A stretch of 40,907 nucleotides of DNA from Chloroflexota bacterium. GTDB lineage: Bacteria; Chloroflexota; Anaerolineae; J102. Positions 34,436 through 40,907 of this stretch are shown piece after piece (position 1 is the stretch's first letter; every line of letters begins with the position of its first letter). The notes under the pieces are model-generated. The model worked only from the letters and a program-made list of their open reading frames with translations. It searched no databases and was not told where the DNA came from. Location of the stretch: assembly GCA_013152585.1 (NCBI GenBank), contig JAADGC010000105.1, forward strand, positions 1-40,907, given 5' to 3'. The translations under genes and the position numbers were made by a program.

Positions 34436-35518
34436 ATGATTTCGGTCTATTTGCTGCGCTCCAGCCGCCATCTGGGCGGAGTCGAGCGCCAACTGCTCGA
34501 TCACGCCCTGCGCCTGCGGGATGCCGCCTGGCAGCCACACCTGCTGTGCCTGTATCGTGCCGGCGGCGAACACCCCCTGGTGGTCGTGGCCCGGCAACAT
34601 GGCCTGCCAGCCACCACCGTGCCCGACCCCAGTCCCTGGCACCCCGGCGCCTGGCGCCAGCTCCGGCGCCTGCTGACCCCGCACCCCGCAGGCATCCTCC
34701 ACACCTGCGATTATCGCAGCGATACCCTGGCCTGGGCCATACGCCGACCCTGGCCGCAGGTAGCCGAATCGCACGGGCACACGGCCGAAAGCCTGCGCAT
34801 GGGGATATGGAATCGTCTGGATAGCTGGGGGCTGCGCCGGATGGCGGCCGTAGCCGCGGTATCACCGGCCTGGGCCCAGACGCTGCGCCAGCAGGGTATC
34901 GCCGCCGGGCGCTGCCACGTGATCGGCAACAGCCGTGCTATCCTCCCTACGACATCCCCGCCCCCTCCGGCCGCCCTGCCGGCGCCGGGACCACACATGT
35001 TGTTTGCGGGCCGGCTCTCGCCCGAAAAAGGCCTGCATGTGCTGCTGGCGGCCTGGCCGACCCTCCGCCGGCACTTCCCCAATGCCCACCTTTGGGTGCT
35101 GGGCCCCGCCCCGGCCTCGACTTACCGCCGCCGCATCCGTCCTCACCTGCGCCAGCCGGGCATTCACCTGCTCGGCTATCAGGCTGATATCCGCCCCTGG
35201 CTACAAGCGGTGGAGGCTGTCATCATCCCGTCACTGCGCGAGGCCTGGGGGATGACAGCATTTGAGAGCCTGAGCATGGGTGTGCGGGTTTTGACCACCG
35301 GCGTGGGTGGCCTGCCGCTGCTGTGCCGGTCTGCACCTCATGCCCACCTCGTGCCCGCGGGCAGCCCCGCCGCCCTGGTGGCGGGCGTGCAGCACATCCT
35401 GGCGCCCGATTTTCCGCATGGTACTGAACTCGGGCGCCAGTACTGCGCCCGGCCCGCATTCGATCCCGGCCGTCGTTTTGCGGAGTGGCTGCGGATTTAT
35501 GAATCGGTGCTCCCGTAG
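34436..35518 (+). CDS. GT4 family glycosyltransferase
   Basis: 360 residues. Two Rossmann-like domains. The N-terminal one has SVYLLRSSRHLGGVERQLLDHA, TCDYRSDTLAW and ESHGHTAES; the C-terminal one from about residue 180 has MLFAGRLSPEKGLHVLLAAW, LWVLGPAP, HLLGYQADIRPWL and the nucleotide-sugar-binding IIPSLREAWGMTAFESLSMG with the E-x7-E pair. Retaining enzyme, cytoplasmic, no membrane helices. It probably takes part in the same polysaccharide as the divergent flippase-GT2 group. There is no Shine-Dalgarno; TGATAAAAT lies 7-15 bases before the ATG, so a leaderless transcript is possible. The DNA is more GC-rich than average. Confidence 0.9.
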   Translation: MISVYLLRSSRHLGGVERQLLDHALRLRDAAWQPHLLCLYRAGGEHPLVVVARQHGLPATTVPDPSPWHPGAWRQLRRLLTPHPAGILHTCDYRSDTLAWAIRRPWPQVAESHGHTAESLRMGIWNRLDSWGLRRMAAVAAVSPAWAQTLRQQGIAAGRCHVIGNSRAILPTTSPPPPAALPAPGPHMLFAGRLSPEKGLHVLLAAWPTLRRHFPNAHLWVLGPAPASTYRRRIRPHLRQPGIHLLGYQADIRPWLQAVEAVIIPSLREAWGMTAFESLSMGVRVLTTGVGGLPLLCRSAPHAHLVPAGSPAALVAGVQHILAPDFPHGTELGRQYCARPAFDPGRRFAEWLRIYESVLP

Positions 35519-35837
35519 ATTGGTACATCATGGCCGCCGTACCACGGCCGGGAGCCCGGGAGAATGAGGGCGGGAGCCGTGAGTTATCCAAGGCCGCGCC
35601 CGCAGGCAAATCCGTGATTCGCCGTTGGCACATCTTCGGTCACATCCTCTCGCCAAATTCCGGCGATGCGCCTGCTTCCTGCCGATATTTGGCAGCACGG
35701 TCATCCGCTGGCATAATGGCATTTCCCAGCCACCCCGGCAAATCGCATTTGCCTGCTCAAGTCGCCAAGTTCCCGCAGGAACTTCGCTGGTCTGGTCACT
35801 GATCACAGATCAGAAACTCACTTTGGGACAATCCCTT
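35519..35837. other. Hairpin-rich gap between GT4 and lipoprotein genes
   Basis: No gene. Several small hairpins follow each other: GGCAAAT/ATTCGCC with one mismatch (35613-35631), CGCC/GGCG (35651-35665), TGCC/GGCA (about 35680-35694), and copy C2 at 35735-35790. Confidence 0.6.
35735..35790. repeat. Two-hairpin element C, copy C2
   Basis: Hairpin 1 GGCAAAT-CGC-ATTTGCC (35737-35753), then TGCTCAAGTCGCC, then hairpin 2 AAGTTCC-CGCA-GGAACTT (35767-35784) and TCGCT. Same order, spacing and second loop as C1. Confidence 0.7.
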
Positions 35838-36473
35838 ATGTCAAAAACACACCTGCTTTTACTTCCCATCCTTGTTATCCTGGTCGCAGGGCTGCTGTCA
35901 TGCACCGCTGCGATCCCCATTCCCATCCCCGAAACGCCGGTGTCCACACTCGCCCTGCCTTCGCCCACACCCACAAGCGTGCAGGCCACCCCCACCCCTA
36001 CCTCCACCCCCACATCCACGCCCAGCCCCACAGCTACGCCCACACCCACGCCCGTTCCCACGGCCACGCCGCGGCCACAGCGTAGCCCCACCCCATCCAC
36101 GCTGTCCTACGACATCAGCGAAGCCGATATTAATCGCCTGCTGCAGCAACAACTGCAAAACCAGCCCGATCTGCCCGTACAAAATCTCAGCGTAGATCTG
36201 CGGCCGGGAGCAATCGCCCTGCTGGGGCAAGTGACGGTCGGCTTTTTCAATCTCGATACCGAAGTCATACTCACTGTCACCGTGACCAACGGCAAAGCCA
36301 TCCCGGCGGTTGCCAGTATCCAGGTGGCGGGGCAAATAGTAGGCGGCATCGTCGAACAGCAAATGATCCAACCGTATCTCGACCAGTTTCTCAACGCCGA
36401 CATCGGCATGGAGATCGACAGCGTTGACATCAGCGACAACAACATCCACATTGAGGGCCGGCCGCTTGAGTAG
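35838..36473 (+). CDS. Lipoprotein with Pro/Thr linker and LmeA/DUF2993-like domain
   Basis: 211 residues from ATG 35838; the frame is open from 35625 but the extra part crosses element C2. The signal sequence LLLLPILVILVAGLLSC gives a lipobox with Cys22. Residues about 30-90 are a low-complexity Pro/Thr/Ser linker, encoded by CCCACACC-like DNA. Residues about 92-211 form a domain beginning SYDISEADINRLLQQQL, with SVDLRPGAIALLGQVTVG and ending MEIDSVDISDNNIHIEGRP. This recalls LmeA/DUF2993 and YpmS-like proteins, which bind lipid or are tied to envelope glycan synthesis. Probably outside the membrane, on a flexible stalk. It is followed after 53 bases by the hydantoinase-like gene. Confidence 0.8.
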   Translation: MSKTHLLLLPILVILVAGLLSCTAAIPIPIPETPVSTLALPSPTPTSVQATPTPTSTPTSTPSPTATPTPTPVPTATPRPQRSPTPSTLSYDISEADINRLLQQQLQNQPDLPVQNLSVDLRPGAIALLGQVTVGFFNLDTEVILTVTVTNGKAIPAVASIQVAGQIVGGIVEQQMIQPYLDQFLNADIGMEIDSVDISDNNIHIEGRPLE

Positions 36474-36526
36474 CACGCCCCCAACTCGTAGCGCACCCTT
36501 TTCCGTTTCGCTCCTCTAACCCTTAC

Positions 36527-38605
36527 ATGATGACAATCGCCCTCGGAATCGACACCGGCGGCACCTACACCGACGCCGTCCTCCTGGCCCAACCCGGCGA
36601 TCAGGTGCTGGCCACAGCCAAATCACTCACCACCCACCACAACCTCTCTCTGGGCATCAACGCCGCCATCACCGCCGTATTTGAGCACCCCAGCCACGAC
36701 ATTCGCCCTCAGGCCGTCGACATGGTCTCGCTATCGACCACCCTGGCCACTAACGCCATTGTCGAAGGCCAGGGCAGTCCCATCTGCCTGATCCTGATCG
36801 GCTACAGCCCTGATCTCATCCGTAAATTCGGCTTCGAGAAAGAACTGGGCACGGCCAACATCGTCTACGTGGCCGGCGGCCACGATATCCTGGGCAACGA
36901 AGCAGCGCCGCTCGACGAGGAAGCCCTGATTCACACCATCGTCGCGCAGCGGGATCAGGTCGAAGCCTTTGCCATATCCGGCTACTTTGGTGTCCGCAAT
37001 CCGGCCCACGAACTGCGCGCCCGGCAACTGGTGCAGGAGCTCACGGCCAGCGATGAGCACGATCCCCTGCCCGTCACCTGTGGGCACGAGCTCAGCACCC
37101 GGCTGAATTCGGTGCGCCGCGCCACCACCGCTGCCCTCAATGCCCGCCTCATCCCGTTGCTCATCGACCTCATCTCCACCGTGCAGGCAGCGCTGAACCA
37201 ACTGGGGGTTTCGGCACCCCTGATGGTTGTCAAGGGCGATGGCTCGCTGGTGCGGGCGGGTTGGGCGATGGACCGCCCCATCGAAACGATCCTCTCGGGA
37301 CCGGCGGCCAGCGTCATCGGCGCCTGGCGTCTGGCCGGGGAAAAGGATGTCTGGGTTGTGGATATGGGCGGCACCACGACCGATATTGCCAGTCTGCAAA
37401 ACGGCCTGCCCCGCGTCAATCCCGATGGCGCCCGCGTGGGCCGCTGGCAGACGATGGTCGAGGCCATCGATGTGTTCACGGTGGGGCTGGGCGGTGATAG
37501 CGACGTACGCGCTTGCAGGCGCACGCAGCGCTATGATCCCCTGGCTATCGGCCCCCGTCGGGTGATGCCGCTCTCATTGCTGGCCCACCAATACCCGCAG
37601 ATCACGGCCAAATTACGCGCCCAGTTGGCTGAACCCGAACAGGGGGACGAATCCGGGCGCCTGGTATTGGCCCAACGCAAACATCTGCGCCATCTATCCG
37701 AGGCCGAGGCCGAACTGGTGGCGCAATTGCAGGCCGGTCCGCAAACGACGCACGATGTGCTGGGCCATTATCGGGTGACCGCTCCCGCCTTGCGACGCAT
37801 GGAGAGGCTAATCGACGAACGCAAGCTCATCCTCTCCGCGTTCACGCCCACCGATGCCCTGCACGTATTGGGCTTGTTGGCTGTGTGGGATACCGAAGCC
37901 GCGCGGCTGGGGGCCGAGCTGCTGGCCCGGCAACTGCACCTGGACGTGCAAACCCTGTGCGAACGAGTGCTGTTGGGCGTATCCAGTCGCATTGCTCAGG
38001 CGCTGGTCAGTAAAACCCTGTTGGATGATGGCATCATCCCCCAATGGGATCAGGAGCCGACGGCAGCGGAACTGCTGGCCCGGGCATTGTACCAACCCCA
38101 GGCTGTCGATCTCGATAGCAGCATCACCTTGCGTCGCCCCGTGATCGGCATCGGTGCGCCCGCCGCGGCTTTCATGCCCCGCACCGGCGCCCAACTGCAC
38201 ACGCACGTCACCATCCCCGAACACGCCGAGGTAGCCAACGCCATTGGCGCCGTAGTGGGCAGTGTGGTGCAGCACCGCACCGTCGAAATCCAGCCCGTTG
38301 AAATCCGGCTGAGGGCTCGCTTCCGCTCCTATCTGCCCGACGGCATCCACGACTTTGCCACTCTCGGGGAATGCGTGCGTTTTGCCGAAGCAGCCACGCG
38401 CCAGACCATCATTGCCCAGGCACGTCAGGCCGGCGCCCAGCAGGTCGAGGTACGCATGCAACGCCTGGACCACACCGCCCCGGTGCAAGAGGCATTTGGC
38501 GGCGAACTCTATCTGGGCACAGACTTGATCTTCACGGCAGTGGGCCGCCCCAGTTTGCGGGCCGAGGGGAATCGTGGTCACCCGCCACGGCTCACTGATA
38601 ACTGA
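36527..38605 (+). CDS. Hydantoinase A / oxoprolinase family protein (HyuA-like)
   Basis: 692 residues, usual HyuA length; ATG 36527 or 36530. Members are ATP-dependent enzymes opening lactam rings (N-methylhydantoin, 5-oxoproline) or carboxylating ketones (acetone, acetophenone). The N-terminal actin-like phosphate loop is GIDTGGTYTDAVLL, then STTLATNAIVEGQG, CGHELSTRLNSVRRATTAALNARL, VVKGDGSLVRAG, ETILSGPAASVIGA, VVDMGGTTTDIA and VGLGGDSDVR. About residues 370-520 are less usual for the family and contain a helix-rich segment (LRHLSEAEAELVAQL, GHYRVTAPALRRMERL) that resembles a winged helix. The partner HyuB, normally adjacent, is missing, so it may act alone or with a distant partner. Repeat B3 follows its stop. 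Confidence 0.85.
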   Translation: MMTIALGIDTGGTYTDAVLLAQPGDQVLATAKSLTTHHNLSLGINAAITAVFEHPSHDIRPQAVDMVSLSTTLATNAIVEGQGSPICLILIGYSPDLIRKFGFEKELGTANIVYVAGGHDILGNEAAPLDEEALIHTIVAQRDQVEAFAISGYFGVRNPAHELRARQLVQELTASDEHDPLPVTCGHELSTRLNSVRRATTAALNARLIPLLIDLISTVQAALNQLGVSAPLMVVKGDGSLVRAGWAMDRPIETILSGPAASVIGAWRLAGEKDVWVVDMGGTTTDIASLQNGLPRVNPDGARVGRWQTMVEAIDVFTVGLGGDSDVRACRRTQRYDPLAIGPRRVMPLSLLAHQYPQITAKLRAQLAEPEQGDESGRLVLAQRKHLRHLSEAEAELVAQLQAGPQTTHDVLGHYRVTAPALRRMERLIDERKLILSAFTPTDALHVLGLLAVWDTEAARLGAELLARQLHLDVQTLCERVLLGVSSRIAQALVSKTLLDDGIIPQWDQEPTAAELLARALYQPQAVDLDSSITLRRPVIGIGAPAAAFMPRTGAQLHTHVTIPEHAEVANAIGAVVGSVVQHRTVEIQPVEIRLRARFRSYLPDGIHDFATLGECVRFAEAATRQTIIAQARQAGAQQVEVRMQRLDHTAPVQEAFGGELYLGTDLIFTAVGRPSLRAEGNRGHPPRLTDN

Positions 38606-38626
38606 TTACACCCTTGCGTTAAAAAA

Positions 38627-38761
38627 ATGGTTCAACCGCATCTCAGAGGGTCTCCCCGTGACCTCTGGGGGGTGGTCAAAAACACTCTGTTTGGGCAAAA
38701 ATCCTGGCCACCTCCCGGAGGCCCGAATGGCGACCCCCACGAAATCTAAAAGAGCCAAAAA
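38627..38761 (+). repeat. Interspersed repeat B, long copy B3
   Basis: Starts ATGGTTCAACCGCA 22 bases after the hydantoinase stop and ends AGAGCCAAA. Near its start is a hairpin CAGAGGGTC/GACCTCTG with one bulge. In the middle is GGCCACCTCCCGGAGG, and then CGACCCCCACGAAATC shared with B1. B2 has the same ends and a different stem at the same place. Confidence 0.7.
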
Positions 38762-38814
38762 CATCGGTGATCGCCGGCGGCCCGCCGGGCCAGGGCACGT
38801 TATGACGCATATCA

Positions 38815-38843
38815 TTGCATATTTTCGGTGATTTTGCTATCAT
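38815..38843 (+). promoter_or_regulatory. Rubrerythrin promoter
   Basis: TTGCAT (38815-38820), 17-base spacer, TATCAT (38838-38843); leader about 50 bases. Lies just after repeat B3. Confidence 0.65.
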
Positions 38844-38899
38844 GCAGGAAGTAATGCTAGTAAATATCCCGTTCACTTGACGCAAAAAAGGAGACTCAT

Positions 38900-39397
38900 A
38901 TGTCTGACACACACGATAATCTCAAGAACGCCTTCGCTGGCGAAAGCCAGGCTAATCAAAAATATCGCGCCTTTGCCAAACAAGCAGAACGAGCGGGTTT
39001 TTCCAATATCGCTCGCTTGTTTCGTACCACGGCCGAGGCAGAAAGAATTCACGCCGAAGGCCATCTCAAAGCCATGGAGGGGATTGGCAACCTGGTCGAA
39101 AATCTGCAAGCTGCGATCGCCGGTGAAACCTACGAATACACCGAGATGTATCCTCCCATGCTCGAACAAGCGCAGACAGAAGGCCATAAGGCCAAGCGCA
39201 TGTTCGCATACGCAGTGAAAGTCGAAGAGGTACATGCTAAACTCTATCAGATGGCCCTGGAGGCAGCATCGCGCGGTGAAGATCTCGCCGTGACTGAGTT
39301 CTATCTATGCCCGGTTTGCGGCTACATCGAGTTCGGTAAACCCACCGATCCCTGCCCCATTTGCGGTGCGAAGCCCAATAAATTTGTCCTGGTTTAG
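38900..39397 (+). CDS. rbr: Rubrerythrin
   Basis: 165 residues; AAAGGAG 9 bases before ATG 38900. A peroxidase of anaerobes that reduces hydrogen peroxide with electrons passed from its rubredoxin centre to a diiron site. The diiron ligands are visible: Glu15 (GESQANQKY), Glu48 and His51 (AEAERIHAEGH), Glu76/Glu79 (AGETYEYTEMYPPM), Glu110 and nearby His112 (VEEVHAKLY). The C-terminal rubredoxin-like domain has Cys137-x2-Cys140 (CPVCG) and Cys152-x2-Cys155 (CPICG). Shorter than the classic 191-residue Desulfovibrio protein, in the range of compact rubrerythrins. It has its own promoter and a strong hairpin after the stop. It would remove the peroxide made by the superoxide reductase at 17383. 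Confidence 0.96.
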   Translation: MSDTHDNLKNAFAGESQANQKYRAFAKQAERAGFSNIARLFRTTAEAERIHAEGHLKAMEGIGNLVENLQAAIAGETYEYTEMYPPMLEQAQTEGHKAKRMFAYAVKVEEVHAKLYQMALEAASRGEDLAVTEFYLCPVCGYIEFGKPTDPCPICGAKPNKFVLV

Positions 39398-39421
39398 GAC
39401 GTAAATAACAACGCATCTTGC

Positions 39422-39460
39422 ACAATACCTGGCAGGGCAAGCAAGCCTGTCAGGTATTGT
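39422..39460 (+). terminator. Strong hairpin after rubrerythrin
   Basis: Arms ACAATACCTGGCAGG (39422-39436) and CCTGTCAGGTATTGT (39446-39460), 15 pairs with one G-T, 9-base loop. No T-run follows, so it may act as a 3' stabilising stem or a terminator needing help. Confidence 0.55.
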
Positions 39461-39538
39461 GGCGTTCGTCAGTGTCCTCTTTTCAGGACAGACGCACGGC
39501 ACGACCAAGGAATCAAAAAGAGCCAAAGTGGTTCAGGC

Positions 39539-40681
39539 TCATTCGAACTCACGCCTGGCAGTGATGCGAATCCCATTCTCCACCTCGCAATCCGCCACCA
39601 ACACCAGATAACCGCCTCCCCCGGCGCCGGAGAGCTTGTAGCCCAAGGCGCTGTCTCGATAGGTTTCCAACAGGTCAAGGACAGTCGGGGTGAGCATGTT
39701 GGGAAACATGGCGGTCTGGGCCTCGAACGAGCGGCGCACGGCAGCGCCAAAGCCGGTAGCATCCCGGTGCAAAATCGCCTGCCAGCAGTCCGTCGTGGCC
39801 TCGGCCAGAGCCTGGGCGTCCGCCCGGGTAATGCGGGTGTTGGCCAGCACAGCAAAGCCATCGCGACGGGGCCCCAACGGGATCAGGTGAAGCAGGTCTT
39901 CCACAAAACGTAAAGCGTCCTCATCGGGCAGATGTTCGATGTGATGGGGCCAGTAGTCGCCGTCATAGTCGGAGCGGGCCAAACCGGAGAAAACCAGGCC
40001 GATCGTGTCCTGGGCTCCGGATATCTCGGTGGTTCCGGGCGGGTTGTCGCAACAGAAGAGCATGTAGGCCAGCTTGTGGGGATCTTCCACGGGCAGGCGA
40101 TTGCCCCATAGCCTCATGGCCGTATGCCGGGTGCTGGTGGCCATGCCACTGCGCTCGTTGAACTCGAGGGTCGGTTCGACGGAAAGCGTGATCACCGAAC
40201 CCGGATGATGTTTGGAGACGAAGGGTTGGTCGAGCCAGCCGCCGGCGAGGTCAATGCGGTAAGGAAGACGGTCTATGGTGCGCAGCGCTGTGGTGGAGCG
40301 GGGATGCAGGCCGTTGTGAGGGGTGCGTCGTAACACCACGTATTCGATACCCAGGCTTTCCACCAGCTTGCGCTTATCGGGCGTATTGCCGTCCTCGTTG
40401 ACCACGAAGACGTCGGGGTGGAGGGTGCGCAACTCCGGCTCGAAGTCGAGATACCCCGAGCCGCTGGAGATCAGCGCCTGATGCACGCAGCTCACATTCT
40501 GCACCATGAAACGACGCTCCTCCTCGTTGTTGATGGGAGGCCGGCCTTTGAGATCGAAGACGGTCTTGTCAGAGCCCAGGGCAACGATCAACTCGTCACC
40601 ACAGGCGGCCGCGCGTTGGAAAAACTCCACATGGCCGCTGTGTAACATGTCAAAACAACCACTGACTAAAACCTTCTTCAT
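39539..40681 (-). CDS. Cytidylyltransferase-like domain fused to GHMP kinase-like domain
   Basis: 380 residues from ATG 40681 (an in-frame GTG at 40687 is an alternative; GAGGTG lies 11 bases upstream of the ATG). Residues 1-130: a nucleotidyltransferase of the HxGH family (VSGCFDMLHSGHVEFF, with H14-S-G-H17), as in glycerol-phosphate and sugar-phosphate cytidylyltransferases; RRTPHN closes the domain. Residues about 138-380: GHMP-like fold with motif 1 (LPYRIDLAGGWLDQP), SGAQDTIGLVFSGL, and motif 3 (YKLSGAGGGGYLVLVAD), closest to heptose-phosphate kinase HddA and fucokinase. The usual GHMP motif 2 (PxxxGLGSSA phosphate loop) is not seen. It probably makes or handles an activated sugar (CDP/ADP/GDP-sugar) for the envelope. 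Stands alone, converging with rubrerythrin. Confidence 0.82.
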   Translation of the reverse strand: MKKVLVSGCFDMLHSGHVEFFQRAAACGDELIVALGSDKTVFDLKGRPPINNEEERRFMVQNVSCVHQALISSGSGYLDFEPELRTLHPDVFVVNEDGNTPDKRKLVESLGIEYVVLRRTPHNGLHPRSTTALRTIDRLPYRIDLAGGWLDQPFVSKHHPGSVITLSVEPTLEFNERSGMATSTRHTAMRLWGNRLPVEDPHKLAYMLFCCDNPPGTTEISGAQDTIGLVFSGLARSDYDGDYWPHHIEHLPDEDALRFVEDLLHLIPLGPRRDGFAVLANTRITRADAQALAEATTDCWQAILHRDATGFGAAVRRSFEAQTAMFPNMLTPTVLDLLETYRDSALGYKLSGAGGGGYLVLVADCEVENGIRITARREFE

Positions 40682-40866
40682 AACCACATCTGCACCTCAC
40701 TCAAGCTGAACGCCGGTGGCTTTAGTCCTGACATGACTCTTCTCTCCAGTAACGTAATATTGATCTCTATCATGCCATATCCAGGCTTCTTTGACCAATC
40801 CCGTTAACCAGCACGCGAGGGCGTCAATAGATGGCTTAGCAACGCATTTTTTGACACGAATTACCC

Positions 40867-40905
40867 GAATTTCACGAATTATTTGCCCCATTTTTCGTGA
40901 AATTC
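40867..40905. repeat. Inverted repeat of ACGAATTTC units at the window end
   Basis: Perfect 12-base arms GAATTTCACGAA (40867-40878) and TTCGTGAAATTC (40894-40905), 15-base loop. ACGAATT units also precede it (about 40855). The window ends inside the array. No gene is supported between 40690 and 40907. Confidence 0.75.
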
Positions 40906-40907
40906 GT

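Noticed and set aside
31661-35790. CRISPR-like array in the hairpin-rich gaps
   Set aside because: Copies are few, unequal in sequence and not regularly spaced; no cas genes.
35960-36100. CCCACACC-like minisatellite
   Set aside because: It is the in-frame Pro/Thr/Ser linker of the lipoprotein, not an independent repeat.
40697-40891. 64-codon minus-strand frame at the window end
   Set aside because: Its first residues are the translation of ACGAATTTC repeat units, and no start signal or family is seen.

Overview
The window reads as a chromosomal piece of a Chloroflexota bacterium, most likely of the Anaerolineae/Caldilineae kind. This is inferred from protein style, not from a marker gene: NBR1-type Ig lipoprotein, Pro/Thr linkers followed by a hydrophobic FLPLV-like C-terminus, very long YfhO-type membrane proteins, and many short interspersed structured repeats. 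There is no rRNA, CRISPR array, transposase or phage gene. A superoxide reductase and a rubrerythrin suggest an anaerobe or microaerophile that meets oxygen.

Layout. 130-935: small membrane protein and folK. 979-5996 (minus): a GT2 sugar-phosphoryl-lipid synthase overlapping a 1418-residue protein in which a YfhO-type GT-C glycosyltransferase is fused to a Wzx/MOP flippase. 6252-7732: cupin plus a frameshifted NnrS-like membrane protein. 7964-11260 (minus): xylulokinase and an NBR1-Ig/SdrD-like lipoprotein. 11573-11886 (minus): tRNA operon Gly(CCC)-Ser(CGA)-Ser(GGA) with promoter and terminator. 12267-14270 (minus): greA-lysS, with a promoter followed at once by an intrinsic terminator in the greA leader. 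14573-15361 (minus): MobB with an N-terminal ArsR-like HTH. 15720-17123 (minus): glutamine synthetase with Phe at the adenylylation Tyr position. 17383-20301 (minus): URO-D-like methyltransferase, GH18 protein and superoxide reductase. 20575-22314: GT-C transferase. 22413-25103 (minus): large secreted DUF4091 protein.

25384-35518 is a surface polysaccharide region. On the minus strand, from upstream to downstream, it holds a flippase, two GT2 enzymes, an RfaH/LoaP-like NusG paralog, a truncated gmd, GDP-fucose synthase, another GT2, a CysH-type reductase and an SDR epimerase. A GT4 diverges from the flippase. 35838-39397 (plus): lipoprotein, hydantoinase A-like protein and rubrerythrin. 39539-40681 (minus): a cytidylyltransferase/GHMP-kinase-like fusion that probably supplies an activated sugar.

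How they fit. Most of the window concerns cell-envelope glycans: lipid-linked sugar donors, flippases, GT-C and GT2/GT4 transferases, nucleotide-sugar enzymes and an antiterminator. The rest is housekeeping (folK, lysS, greA, glnA, tRNAs), secreted carbohydrate-active proteins and oxygen defence. Intergenic gaps are unusually rich in short hairpin-forming repeats of at least three families (A, B, C), often directly 3' of stop codons. One of them appears to sit at the breakpoint of the truncated gmd. All calls are from reading alone; no search was run.
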